The translations under genes and the position numbers were made by a program. Under the pieces are notes generated by a model that worked only from the letters and a program-made list of their open reading frames with translations, ran no database searches and had not been told where the DNA came from. A DNA stretch of 64,000 nt, taken from contig NZ_JAKRRW010000019.1 of assembly GCF_026191635.1 (NCBI RefSeq), forward strand, positions 50,984 through 114,983, written 5' to 3'. The stretch is from Photobacterium obscurum (GTDB lineage: Bacteria > Pseudomonadota > Gammaproteobacteria > Enterobacterales > Vibrionaceae). Positions 17,622 through 26,310 of the stretch are shown here, in pieces (positions within the stretch are counted from its first letter, which is position 1; every line of letters starts with the position of its first letter).

Positions 17622-19301
17622 ATGATAAGAAGAAATCGACAATTTGCCTTGCTAGGCCTTGCGCTATTAGCAGCACCACATGCTGCTGCCACCGAACTAG
17701 CCGATACCATTTTCAAAAACGCCAAGGTCTATACCGACAATCCTGCCGAGGCCATAGCGATTGCCGATGGGAAAATTCTCTATGTTGGCAGCAACCAAAT
17801 GGCCGAGCGTTTGCGCCAGCCGCATACTGAGGTTATCGACCTTGAGGGAGCGATGCTGCTACCGGGCTTCATCGACAATCATAACCATGTTTTCGAAGCA
17901 GCCTCGGAAGCCGGCGGGAGCTGCGAACTCAATACCGATGCCACCCTCAACAAGCAAATCCCCTACCTCAAGCAGTGCCGCAAACACGCTAAAAAAGGCG
18001 AATGGCTCATGGGATACGGCTTCTCGCTTGATCTTACCCTGAGTGAATACAACAGGGAGACCCCACTGACAGTATTGGACCGCATATTCCCAGACCAACC
18101 CGTCATTATCATGGAGCAGACCTCGCACTCTATGTGGGTCAACTCGCGGGCCCTGAAGCTGGCCGGAATTAGCAGCACTTCACCGGAGCCGCAGGGCGGC
18201 AAAATTCTCAAAGAGCCCGATACCGGCGAGCTAAACGGGATCTTGCTGGATAATGCCGGCGATATTGTGATGGAGCTGGCGTGGAACAGTATGGACAATC
18301 CGTTTAACCAGAGTTACAGCGGGTTGATGATTGGACTTGAAGAGGCCGCAGCTCATGGGATCACCACTATCGGCGACGGTCGGCTTTACTGGAAGCGAGG
18401 ATGGTATGAGGTATGGAAAGAGGCACAAGCCAACGGCGATCTAACGGCTCGGGTATCACTCCGCCCATGGATTTACCCTCAGGACAGTCAGGCTTCACAG
18501 CTCAAGTTTCTAGAGCGTATTCAAACCAGCGATCCTGAATCTTTGCTTATCGTCGATCAGGTCAAAATGTACAGTGACGGTATCCTGATCAACGGGACAG
18601 CCAAAACACTGGCCCCGTATCTTTTTACCTATATAGAGGATGAGCCGTACGGCATTAACTATATCCCACCTTCGCAGATGAAAAGCTGGTTAACAGCATT
18701 GGATAAAATCGGGTACGGAGCCCATATCCATGCCATCGGCGACGGGGCGATTCGAGAGTCGCTAAACGCCATTGAGTTTGCCCGACAGCAAGGTGCCGAT
18801 CGGGACTACACCCTGACCCATGTCGAGCTGGTCAACAGCAACGATATCAAGCGGTTCGAACCATTGCAGGTCAGCGCTGATTTTCAGGTTGGCTCGGACT
18901 ATATTGCCGAGCATGATCATCGCTGGGCAGAACCTTTCCTCGGCGCAAAACGTGCCCGCTCATTGATGCAAATCCGCCGTCTGTATAATGCAGGAGCAAA
19001 TGTCAGCCTGAGTAGCGACTGGAATGTTCATGACATCAATCCACTGGTCGGCATCGCCAACAGCCTGCTGATGGGAGAGACTGGCATGCCGGATATCGAT
19101 TCTGCGATTGATGCCTATACAATCAATGCCGCAATCAGTTTGGGACTTGAAGATATCACGGGCTCAATCGAGGAAGGCAAGTCTGCTGATCTGGTGGTTA
19201 TCGACCGTGATATAACTCAGCTCAGCCCAGACAATATAGCCCAAAGCAAGATATTAATGACGATACTTAGGGGAAAAGTGGTGTTCGACAATCAGGAGTG
19301 A
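17622..19301 (+). CDS. Amidohydrolase family 3 (YtcJ-like), exported
   Basis: Metal-dependent hydrolase of the amidohydrolase superfamily; the substrate is unknown. The 559-residue product has an N-terminal signal peptide (RRNRQFALLGLALLAAPHAAA). It shows family features: LPGFIDNHNHVFE with the metal-binding HxH near residue 88, AHIHAIGDGAIR, THVELVN, and a C-terminal SADLVVIDRDITQL beta-sandwich. No clear ribosome site precedes the ATG. It ends 10 bases before a GNAT gene, suggesting a two-gene operon. A MITE-like element lies just upstream. Confidence 0.85.
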   Translation: MIRRNRQFALLGLALLAAPHAAATELADTIFKNAKVYTDNPAEAIAIADGKILYVGSNQMAERLRQPHTEVIDLEGAMLLPGFIDNHNHVFEAASEAGGSCELNTDATLNKQIPYLKQCRKHAKKGEWLMGYGFSLDLTLSEYNRETPLTVLDRIFPDQPVIIMEQTSHSMWVNSRALKLAGISSTSPEPQGGKILKEPDTGELNGILLDNAGDIVMELAWNSMDNPFNQSYSGLMIGLEEAAAHGITTIGDGRLYWKRGWYEVWKEAQANGDLTARVSLRPWIYPQDSQASQLKFLERIQTSDPESLLIVDQVKMYSDGILINGTAKTLAPYLFTYIEDEPYGINYIPPSQMKSWLTALDKIGYGAHIHAIGDGAIRESLNAIEFARQQGADRDYTLTHVELVNSNDIKRFEPLQVSADFQVGSDYIAEHDHRWAEPFLGAKRARSLMQIRRLYNAGANVSLSSDWNVHDINPLVGIANSLLMGETGMPDIDSAIDAYTINAAISLGLEDITGSIEEGKSADLVVIDRDITQLSPDNIAQSKILMTILRGKVVFDNQE

Positions 19302-19311
19302 GAGGGATCTT

Positions 19312-19839
19312 ATGATAGAACTTAGCGTCGCAACTATTGCCGATATGGAAAAAATTGCAGCTTTGCATATCCAAAGCTGGCAACAAACATACCGGGGGAT
19401 ACTCTCAGACAGTTACCTCGATGATGCAATTCACCATGATCAAAACAAACTCTGGCAACACCGCTTTGCTAATCCTGCCCCCCGGCAGGTGATCCTGGTC
19501 GCCTATGAGGGAAAAAATCTCTTGGGTTTTATCTGTATTTATTTAGAACACCATCCGAAATGGGGCACGTTAGTCGAGAACCTTCACATCAGTGGCAATC
19601 ACCAGGGGCAAGGGCTGGGGAAACGGCTGTTATTTGCTGCAGCGGCAGTTTCTTACGCTCATCTCCCCTCTAATGGGATGTATCTTGAGGTATTGGCTGA
19701 CAATATAACCGCCCAAATATTTTATCAGAAACTAGGGGCACTAAAGGCGAAAGCCCAAACATGGCAAGCCCCTGATGGCAACCGTGTTAATGAGCTCATC
19801 TACCGCTGGAATTCAATTGAACACCTTGTAAAGGAATAA
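19312..19839 (+). CDS. GNAT-family N-acetyltransferase
   Basis: Probable acetyl-CoA-dependent acetyltransferase; the acceptor is unknown. The 175-residue product shows the GNAT fold: HIQSWQQTYRGILSDSYL near the N-terminus, the acetyl-CoA loop NHQGQGLGKRLL (about residues 97-108), and a C-terminal YLEVLADNITAQIFYQKLGA. AGAGGGATC precedes the ATG, 10 bases after the amidohydrolase stop, so the two are probably co-transcribed. Confidence 0.85.
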   Translation: MIELSVATIADMEKIAALHIQSWQQTYRGILSDSYLDDAIHHDQNKLWQHRFANPAPRQVILVAYEGKNLLGFICIYLEHHPKWGTLVENLHISGNHQGQGLGKRLLFAAAAVSYAHLPSNGMYLEVLADNITAQIFYQKLGALKAKAQTWQAPDGNRVNELIYRWNSIEHLVKE

Positions 19840-19863
19840 TGCCAGCACACTATCCGACAGCTT

Positions 19864-19897
19864 CACAGCCCCCCAAAACAATGCCTGAGGGGCTGTG
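19864..19897. terminator. Bidirectional hairpin between converging genes
   Basis: CACAGCCCC/GGGGCTGTG pairs over 9 bp with a 16-base loop, placed between the converging GNAT and outer-membrane genes. The T-tract is weak in both directions. Confidence 0.5.
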
Positions 19898-19919
19898 CCA
19901 AAATAGAATGTTTTAATCG

Positions 19920-20495
19920 CTAAAACCGAGGGAAATGATAAACAATGTTAAAGTTAAAAGTATCCCCGGAAAACTCTGCACCAGACAGGTTAAAGTTATC
20001 ATCGAACAATTTTATCCACTCAAGTTCAACTTCTACTCTCTCGCCATTACCGATTGCCAGCCCGGCACCGTAGACGATGTCACTGTCACGGTCAGTATCG
20101 CTAGCAAACCTGCCTTGAGAATACCCATAACCTAATAATGCATAGGGTTTTAAATATCGGTCGATAGGCAGGATAGCCCTCCCCATCAAGCTATAGTGTT
20201 CTTTCACCTCAGCGGTAACACCATTAATATCATCATCATTGACGTTGCCATAAGCTCTGGCTTCAACAGCAAAGTTCGCATCAAATTGATAACCAATTGT
20301 TAGACCAAGCAAATTACTATCAAAAGATGTTGAACCAACATTACTGACTTCAGCATCGGCATCTACCGACGCATAACTCAGGCCCGCATACATATGCCTT
20401 GGCACATCGTCATAATTTAGTAATCCAAACCCGGCAACAGCTTTGCTAGTAAATGTCACTACGATAAAACACAGAGCCACGAATTGCTTTTTCAT
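19920..20495 (-). CDS. Small outer-membrane beta-barrel protein
   Basis: Predicted 8-stranded outer-membrane barrel of the OmpA-like/porin-family type. The 191-residue product has a signal peptide (MKKQFVALCFIVVTFTSKAVA). The mature part has alternating strands (HMYAGLSYASVDA, LLGLTIGYQFDANFAVEARAYG, YLKPYALLGYGYSQG, VYGAGLAIG) and ends in FNFNIVYHFPRF, with the terminal Phe expected of BAM substrates. The start at 20495 follows AAGGGAAGG; eleven upstream codons are excluded because they precede the signal peptide. Its role is unknown. A universal stress gene lies upstream on the same strand. Confidence 0.8.
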   Translation of the reverse strand: MKKQFVALCFIVVTFTSKAVAGFGLLNYDDVPRHMYAGLSYASVDADAEVSNVGSTSFDSNLLGLTIGYQFDANFAVEARAYGNVNDDDINGVTAEVKEHYSLMGRAILPIDRYLKPYALLGYGYSQGRFASDTDRDSDIVYGAGLAIGNGERVEVELEWIKLFDDNFNLSGAEFSGDTFNFNIVYHFPRF

Positions 20496-20579
20496 TAATT
20501 GCCTTCCCTTTATCTGACTTCCATCCATAAAAAGAATAGCCTGAGGTAGGCAAAAAAGTGCAAATAAAGCAAAAAACAG

Positions 20580-21011
20580 CTAACGCTCTAGCCTTACTAA
20601 CTGGATATCACATGGCATTTTGCGGATCAACGGCTCACTTGGTGACAGTGTTAACTGATGGAAAATATTAGATTGATGGTGGCCGATGATCAGCAGATCG
20701 ATATCAAACTCAGCAATTGCCTTTGCCACTTGATCCTCAATATAACCGGCATAAAAAATATGCTTATAGACTGGATAATTCGTCCCTTTCAGCAGGCGTT
20801 TCATTGCATCGACGGATTCATAATGTTCTTGTTCTCCATCACTTTCAGTCCTAAATTCGCGGACACCTTCATATTGCTGGGTAAAATCCGGGTCAATATG
20901 AATAACACTAAAAAGAGCATGATTAATCCGAGCCTGCTCTGCGGCTTTCATTACCAAATACTCAGCATTGCCATCAAAATTTACCGCCAGCATGACATGT
21001 TTATATTTCAT
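20580..21011 (-). CDS. Universal stress protein, UspA family
   Basis: Cytoplasmic stress protein. The 143-residue product has the UspA fold: KYKHVMLAVNFDG at the start, HALFSVIHID, and IDLLIIGHHQ followed by a shortened nucleotide loop. The usual ATP-binding GxxGxxxxxxGS is not clear, so it may be the non-nucleotide-binding class. GGGAGAG lies before the ATG at 21011; the 23 upstream in-frame codons are excluded. It lies about 85 bases upstream of the outer-membrane gene and could be co-transcribed with it. Confidence 0.85.
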   Translation of the reverse strand: MKYKHVMLAVNFDGNAEYLVMKAAEQARINHALFSVIHIDPDFTQQYEGVREFRTESDGEQEHYESVDAMKRLLKGTNYPVYKHIFYAGYIEDQVAKAIAEFDIDLLIIGHHQSNIFHQLTLSPSEPLIRKMPCDIQLVRLER

Positions 21012-21237
21012 AGCTCTCTCCCAAGAAATAGCCTTAGACCACGTCGCCAACTGTTGATTGGTACCATGCCAACGACACATATCTCAAAAAGATATTAATG
21101 AAACCATAGAAGATAATGACTAATCAGAGTAGTTCTACTGAGGCTTTCACTCGCAAGCTGAGGGGAGCTCAGCGGATAAACCGAAGAGCCGCTATACTTT
21201 TGACTAACCAAAAGCGTCAAGTCGCCACATACAAAAA

Positions 21238-21391
21238 TATACCCAAGTTACTTTAAGATGCAGGATTCAGAGTGACGCCAGCCAGTTCAATTCAAGGATA
21301 GATTCGAAAGAGTGACATGTCCTTTTAAGCGCATTCGATACAGAGGCGAACTGGCTTAAACACTCCCGAAGGGCGAGGTTACTTGGGTATA
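21238..21391. mobile_element. MITE-like element with TATACCCAAGT ends
   Basis: About 154 bases with terminal inverted repeats TATACCCAAGT (left) and ACTTGGGTATA (right); no reading frame of its own. It ends 19 bases upstream of the ATG of the DUF4239-like gene and may have separated that gene from its original promoter or added a new 5' leader structure. The GAACTGGC and GCCAGTTC segments inside also pair. Confidence 0.75.
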
Positions 21392-21410
21392 AAGGTGCAA
21401 AGGGTGTTCT

Positions 21411-22187
21411 ATGTATCAAGAATCTTTCATCGACTCTTTATCTATCTTTGTCATCCTTGTGCTTATCTTTGGTGCCATTCTACTAATGTTCGAGTTTGGC
21501 TACAGGCTGGCTCAGTTATTTTTACCCAACAAGATCAACAAAACCATCAGCCCGATGGCTACCGGACTCGCCAGCCTCCTGGCCTTCATTCTGGCTATCA
21601 CCTTCAGTATGGCCGCGGCAAAAAACGGTGATAGAAAACAACTGGTGCTAAATGAAGCAAATGCTGTCGGCACCGCCCTTTATCGCACTGAGCTTCTCGA
21701 TGAACCATATCGCAGTCAGAGTCAAACACTATTAAAAGAGTACATAACAATACGGGTCGTCGAAGAAAAAAGTGAACGCAAAGCCAAAGTTAATCAGGTC
21801 ATCCTGAGAAGCGAGACCATCCAACGTGAACTCTGGAAACTGGCTGCCGCCGCCCATCACGCCGGAGCGCCGGAACAGATCCGACTCTATATCGAATCAC
21901 TAAACGAAGTGTTTGATATCCATACTGAAAGAGTAGACAAAGGACTCAGGGGGCGTATCCCATTAAGCATCTGGTTTACACTCGGTTTGCTTACTTTCCT
22001 TACCATTGCATTAAACGGTATTCAGGTAGGCTCACAGGGACAAAACAGAACCTTAGTAGCAGCTTTACCCTTTGCATTGGCATTTTCCTTGGTGCTAACG
22101 TTAATTGTTGAGCTAGATCGTCCAGCAAGAAGTATTATCGAGGTCAGTCAGCAAGCGCTGGTTGATTTACGTGACAGCATCAATTAA
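21411..22187 (+). CDS. Bestrophin-like (DUF4239) membrane protein
   Basis: Membrane protein of unknown function. The 258-residue product has an N-terminal membrane helix (about residues 9-34), a second (about 48-66), a helical cytoplasmic or periplasmic middle that contains NEANAVGTALYRTELL and LLKEYITIRV, and two C-terminal helices (about 183-203 and 212-231) ending in ELDRPARSIIEVSQQAL. These features match the DUF4239 family, which is described as bestrophin-like. AAAGGTG precedes the start, but most of the upstream 150 bases are a MITE-like element. Confidence 0.75.
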   Translation: MYQESFIDSLSIFVILVLIFGAILLMFEFGYRLAQLFLPNKINKTISPMATGLASLLAFILAITFSMAAAKNGDRKQLVLNEANAVGTALYRTELLDEPYRSQSQTLLKEYITIRVVEEKSERKAKVNQVILRSETIQRELWKLAAAAHHAGAPEQIRLYIESLNEVFDIHTERVDKGLRGRIPLSIWFTLGLLTFLTIALNGIQVGSQGQNRTLVAALPFALAFSLVLTLIVELDRPARSIIEVSQQALVDLRDSIN

Positions 22188-22270
22188 AAATTGATCGCGC
22201 TAAGGCGTAACAAGTTAAGCTATTACTTTCAACAACCTGCCATTAAATAGATTACCCACCCCAAACAAAA

Positions 22271-22286
22271 TGTGATTATGCTCACA
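22271..22286 (+). promoter_or_regulatory. Perfect CRP box ahead of an unannotated transcription unit
   Basis: TGTGATTATGCTCACA matches the CRP consensus at all ten positions. The only same-direction features downstream are the candidate small ORF/sRNA and its terminator at 22576-22600, so it probably controls that unit. Confidence 0.65.
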
Positions 22287-22479
22287 CTTGCAGGTGTATT
22301 CCTCAAATCACTCAATTGCACGCTATTCATTACTAGTTATATGCGATATATTCTCTTTTAAGTCAGCATTTTGGGATGAAAATCACAATTACAGACTTAA
22401 TCTTGCAAATAATGTTCATTATATGCAGTTACTAATTACAACGTCGGTTAAGCATGCAAGGAGTGCATGAGTCATTACC

Positions 22480-22587
22480 ATGAGTAGCGACAACAAGCTG
22501 GTTAGGCAAAAATTAAAAAAACAATCTCAGCACGCACTGAGTAAAACAAAAAAATCTTTTTTAAAAGAGTACAACAAAGCCGCCTAG
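22480..22587 (+). CDS. Candidate 35-residue basic small protein (or sRNA 3' part)
   Basis: The frame encodes 35 residues, lysine-rich (10 Lys) and predicted helical, with the stop codon lying inside the loop of an intrinsic terminator. AAGGAG at about 22458 is 16 bases upstream and sits in the loop of a small ATGCA/TGCAT hairpin; this is far for translation initiation. A nearer ATG at 22467 opens only a five-codon frame. The unit is bounded by a perfect CRP box and a terminator. It is either a small basic protein or a CRP-controlled sRNA; the evidence does not decide. Confidence 0.4.
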   Translation: MSSDNKLVRQKLKKQSQHALSKTKKSFLKEYNKAA

Positions 22588-22600
22588 TGCGGCTTTTTTT
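22576..22600 (+). terminator. Intrinsic terminator of the small transcription unit
   Basis: AAAGCCGC/GCGGCTTT with a 5-base loop is followed by a run of T. It overlaps the end of the 35-codon frame. Confidence 0.9.
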
Positions 22601-22628
22601 CTAATTTCACACAATATACCGAGCCGAC

Positions 22629-22835
22629 TTATTGGCCGACATATACGGCACCCAATACAACACCGCGAGGGGGCAATTCGATCTTGACCGGCTTATCCTC
22701 GCCTTTCGGCTGCTCGGAATCACTGCGGCTAAAATATTGCGATTGGGATTCGCTATTCAGGCCATCCCTATTGGCTAAATAGTCAAATGCGACTGCTGCC
22801 AATGCCAAACACAATACAGATACGTTCATCGACAT
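22629..22835 (-). CDS. Small hypothetical membrane-associated protein, 68 residues
   Basis: I do not recognise this gene. The product opens with a hydrophobic segment (MNVSVLCLALAAVAFDYLA) that could be a signal anchor. A polar middle follows, then a Pro-rich end (IELPPRGVVLGAVYVGQ). The start at 22835 follows AAGGGGGGACA; an ATG nine codons upstream is possible but is beyond the ribosome site. It converges with the small CRP-controlled unit. Confidence 0.5.
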   Translation of the reverse strand: MSMNVSVLCLALAAVAFDYLANRDGLNSESQSQYFSRSDSEQPKGEDKPVKIELPPRGVVLGAVYVGQ

Positions 22836-23087
22836 CCCATGTCCCCCCTTGCATTCTTTCACCCTTAATCAAAAAAATATGCATTTTGCAATAACCACTT
22901 CTTTTTCTTTGTTTATCTCGGGTATATTGCAAGTTTAGAGCCAAATCACTCAGAAGGCTTTTCTATCGATGGAGTCACTGGCTATCAAATCAGGGCAACG
23001 CGCTTCCACCCTATGTTTGCAGCTGCCAGCCAAGCAATTAATATGACTAAATGGCGAGTTAGTTCGAACATTTTCTTTCCCCATAAA
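22836..23087. other. Intergenic region
   Basis: No gene is supported. It contains the promoter of the 68-residue gene and, at the right end, the terminator of the prp operon. Confidence 0.6.
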
Positions 23088-23123
23088 AAACAGCCGTTGC
23101 ATCTTGCGATGCAAAAGCTGTTT
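23088..23123 (-). terminator. Terminator of the prp operon
   Basis: AAACAGC and TTGCATC pair with GATGCAA and GCTGTTT around a small internal loop. On the minus strand the stem ends in a run of six T. It lies 30 bases after prpE. Confidence 0.85.
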
Positions 23124-23153
23124 ACACAGGGAGTCTTTTTACTTTAAAAATAC

Positions 23154-25028
23154 TTATTCCAGTACCCGCTCGATTTCTTTCAAGCTGGATGGATCATCGA
23201 TTGTCGAAGGGACAACATATTGCTCCCCATCGGCAATCTGGCGGATCACCCGGCGTAAGATCTTACCGGATCGTGTTTTCGGCAGACGATCAACAATCAA
23301 TGCTCGCTTGAAGCAGGCGACGGCACCGATCTCCTGTCGTACTTTTTGCAGCAGTTCGCCTTCAATCAAGCCATTCTCCGACACATAACCGTCTTTGAGT
23401 ACCACTAGCCCCAGTGGCAGCTGCCCCTTGAGATCATCGTGGATACCGATCACCGCACACTCGGCCACGGCCTCATGACCACCGACAACCTCTTCCATTT
23501 CACCCGTCGACAGGCGGTGACCGGCAACATTGATCACATCATCAATACGGCCCATCACGAACAGGTAGCCATCTTCGTCGATATAGCCGCCGTCACCTGA
23601 CACATAATAGCCTGGGAACTGGCTGAGATAGCCTGATTCAAACCGATCATGGTTACGCCAGACAGTTGGCAGACAACCCGGTGGTAACGGACGCTTAATC
23701 GCGATGTACCCCTGCTCGCTGACTTTCTGTGGCTCACCAACCTCGTTAAGCACCTCAACCAGATAACCTGGAATAGGCTTGGTTGCCGAGCCCGGCTTGA
23801 CGACAAAGTTCTCCAACCCTATCGGGTTACCGGCAATAGCCCATCCGGTTTCGGTCTGCCACCAGTGATCGACCACCGGCCGTCCTGTCTTGCTCTCAAC
23901 CCATTCCAGTGTCGGCGGATCCAGACGCTCGCCAGCCATAAAAATCGTCTTCAATGATGGCATCGGGTATGGCTTAAGGTGTTCACCGTCAGGATCTTCT
24001 TTTTTGATCGCCCTAAAAGCTGTCGGTGCTGAAAACAGTGCTTTGACTCCGTACTCCTGACAAACTCGCCAGAAAGCCCCCGGATCCGGTGTACGGACCG
24101 GCTTGCCTTCATACATGATGGTGGTACAGCCGTGGATTAGCGGCGCATAGACAATATAGGAATGGCCGACCACCCAGCCGACATCCGATGCCGCCCAGTA
24201 CACGTCTCCCGGCTCAACATCATAGATAGTCCCCATGCTGTAATTCATCGCAACGGCATGACCACCGTTATCGCGTACCACGCCCTTGGGTTTGCCCGTG
24301 GTACCCGAGGTATAAAGAATATAGAGCGGATCCGTCGACTTCACCGGCACACAGTCATGCGCTGTGGCCGTACGCAATAATGCAGACCAATCTTTATCAC
24401 GCTCTTGATTTAGATCGGCCGGACATTGCTTACGCTGATACACCACCACATGATCGGGCTTCCAGCGGCTGTCCATAATGGCCTGATCAACCAGCGGCTT
24501 GTAGGGGAGCACCTTGTTGATTTCAACCCCGCAGCTGGCCGTCATGATCACCTTCGGCTCGGCATCTTCAATGCGTACCGCCAGCTCGTTCGGGGCAAAA
24601 CCGCCAAACACCACCGAGTGAATCGCACCAAGACGGGCACAGGCCAACATCGCCATCGCGGCTTCCGGGATCATCGGCATATAAATCACCACCCGATCCC
24701 CTTTACTCACACCTAAACTTGCCAGCATGCCCGCAGTTTTGGCTACCTGATCACGCAGAACACGGTAGGTATAACGGGCTTTCTGACCGGTCACAGGGGA
24801 GTCATAGATCAGCGCAGTTTGATCCCCCCTTCCCTGCTCGACATGATAATCCAACGCTAAATAGGCGGTATTGAGTTCACCGTCGGCAAACCATCGATCG
24901 ATACCCTGCTCATCCTGGCTGAGAATGGTTTGAGGAAACTTGAACCAGGCAATTTTGCTGGCTTGCTGTTTCCAAAATTCTTCCGGCGCGCTTTGTGCCA
25001 ACTGATATTCTTTTTGATATGCAGACAT
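23154..25028 (-). CDS. prpE: Propionyl-CoA synthetase
   Basis: Cytoplasmic ATP-dependent ligase that activates propionate to propionyl-CoA (EC 6.2.1.17), feeding the methylcitrate cycle. The 624-residue product has the acyl-adenylate motifs YTSGTTGKPKGVVRD (about residue 245), HWWQTETGW, the YVSGDGGYID hinge region, and a C-terminal PKTRSGKILRR with the acetylatable catalytic Lys. The start at 25028 follows GGAGGAAG, an excellent site; nine upstream codons are excluded. It is the last gene of the operon. PrpE rather than acetyl-CoA synthetase is favoured by length (E. coli Acs has 652) and by context. Confidence 0.93.
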   Translation of the reverse strand: MSAYQKEYQLAQSAPEEFWKQQASKIAWFKFPQTILSQDEQGIDRWFADGELNTAYLALDYHVEQGRGDQTALIYDSPVTGQKARYTYRVLRDQVAKTAGMLASLGVSKGDRVVIYMPMIPEAAMAMLACARLGAIHSVVFGGFAPNELAVRIEDAEPKVIMTASCGVEINKVLPYKPLVDQAIMDSRWKPDHVVVYQRKQCPADLNQERDKDWSALLRTATAHDCVPVKSTDPLYILYTSGTTGKPKGVVRDNGGHAVAMNYSMGTIYDVEPGDVYWAASDVGWVVGHSYIVYAPLIHGCTTIMYEGKPVRTPDPGAFWRVCQEYGVKALFSAPTAFRAIKKEDPDGEHLKPYPMPSLKTIFMAGERLDPPTLEWVESKTGRPVVDHWWQTETGWAIAGNPIGLENFVVKPGSATKPIPGYLVEVLNEVGEPQKVSEQGYIAIKRPLPPGCLPTVWRNHDRFESGYLSQFPGYYVSGDGGYIDEDGYLFVMGRIDDVINVAGHRLSTGEMEEVVGGHEAVAECAVIGIHDDLKGQLPLGLVVLKDGYVSENGLIEGELLQKVRQEIGAVACFKRALIVDRLPKTRSGKILRRVIRQIADGEQYVVPSTIDDPSSLKEIERVLE

Positions 25029-25086
25029 ATTGCTTCCTCCAGTATGTCCTGACATTGCTTATTCAAAGACTCTAACGTTAAGGCTT

Positions 25087-26301
25087 TTACACAAAGACAG
25101 CGGAGGGAACACGTACAAAGCCCTCCATCAAAATCCGAGCGCTGCGGCTCATAATGGCCTTCTCGACTACCCAGCCTTGTTCACCCTGCTTAGCCTGTGC
25201 GCCTACTTTTAGCGTCCCGGACGGGTGCCCAAACGTTACCGATTCTTTCTCACCGCCACCAGCCGCCAAATTAACCAACGTTCCGGGAACACAGGCGGCA
25301 GATGCAATCGCAACGGCCGCCGTCCCCATCATGGCGTGATGCAGCTTACCCATCGACAGTGCCCGAACCAAAATACCAATCTCGCTATCGGCAACCGTTT
25401 TGCCACTTGAAGACTGGTAGGTTTTCGGTTTGGATACAAAGGCTATTTTCGGGGTATGCTGACGTGTCTCGGCTTCTTCCAAGCGGGTTATCAACCCCAT
25501 TTTCAACGCGCCGTAGGCACGAATACGCTCGAACATCGCCAACGCTTTTTCATCATTGTTAATGTCATCCTGCAGCTCGGTACCGGTATAACCAATCGCC
25601 TCGGCATCGACAAAAATAGTCGGGATACCGGCATTGATCAGGGTGGCATTGAAAATGCCGATATCCGGCACTTCAAGGTCATCAACCAGATTGCCGGTCG
25701 GAAACATCGAGCCATCGCCATCAGCCGGGTTCATAAAGTCCACCTGAATTTCGGCTGCAGGGAACGTCACTCCGTCTAGCTCAAACTCACCGGTTTCTTG
25801 CACAAACCCATTCACAACAGGCACATGTATCACGATAGTTTTCCCGATATTGACCTGCCAGACACGAACTGTGACGATACCGTTTTCGGGAATACGCGCC
25901 TTGGGGATCAAACCGGCATGAATTGCAAATGGCCCCACCGCCGCGGATAGATTCCCGCAGTTACCGCTCCAGTCAACAAAAGGCTTATCAATCGATACCT
26001 GACCAAACAAATAATCAACATCATGGTTGGCCTTGCTGCTTTTGGAGACGATAACGGTTTTGCTGGTACTCGAGGTAGCGCCCCCCATGCCATCAATTTG
26101 CTTGGCATAAGGATCCGGACTGCCAATAACACGCAACAACAGTTTGTCTCTCGCTTCGCCAGCCACCAGGGCTTCAGGGGGCAAATCGGCCAAATTAAAG
26201 AACACCCCCTTGCTAGTGCCACCACGCATATAGGTGGCGGGCACCTTAATTTGCGACAGGGGTTGTGACTGTGATTGCAACTGGGAAGTTGAACTTGTCA
26301 T
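25087..26301 (-). CDS. prpF: AcnD-accessory isomerase PrpF
   Basis: Cytoplasmic protein of the diaminopimelate-epimerase fold that isomerises the aconitate intermediate made by AcnD, so AcnD can replace PrpD. The 404-residue product has IKVPATYMRGGTSKG at the N-terminus, GNCGNLSAAVGPFAIHAG with the conserved Cys, and FGHPSGTLKVGA. It lies 9 bases after acnD and 58 bases before prpE, so the three are co-transcribed. Length is normal for the family (about 390-400). Confidence 0.95.
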   Translation of the reverse strand: MTSSTSQLQSQSQPLSQIKVPATYMRGGTSKGVFFNLADLPPEALVAGEARDKLLLRVIGSPDPYAKQIDGMGGATSSTSKTVIVSKSSKANHDVDYLFGQVSIDKPFVDWSGNCGNLSAAVGPFAIHAGLIPKARIPENGIVTVRVWQVNIGKTIVIHVPVVNGFVQETGEFELDGVTFPAAEIQVDFMNPADGDGSMFPTGNLVDDLEVPDIGIFNATLINAGIPTIFVDAEAIGYTGTELQDDINNDEKALAMFERIRAYGALKMGLITRLEEAETRQHTPKIAFVSKPKTYQSSSGKTVADSEIGILVRALSMGKLHHAMMGTAAVAIASAACVPGTLVNLAAGGGEKESVTFGHPSGTLKVGAQAKQGEQGWVVEKAIMSRSARILMEGFVRVPSAVFV

Positions 26302-26310
26302 ACCATCTCC

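Noticed and set aside
22271..22600. Spot 42 sRNA
   Set aside because: CRP context is suggestive, but the sequence does not resemble Spot 42 as I know it.
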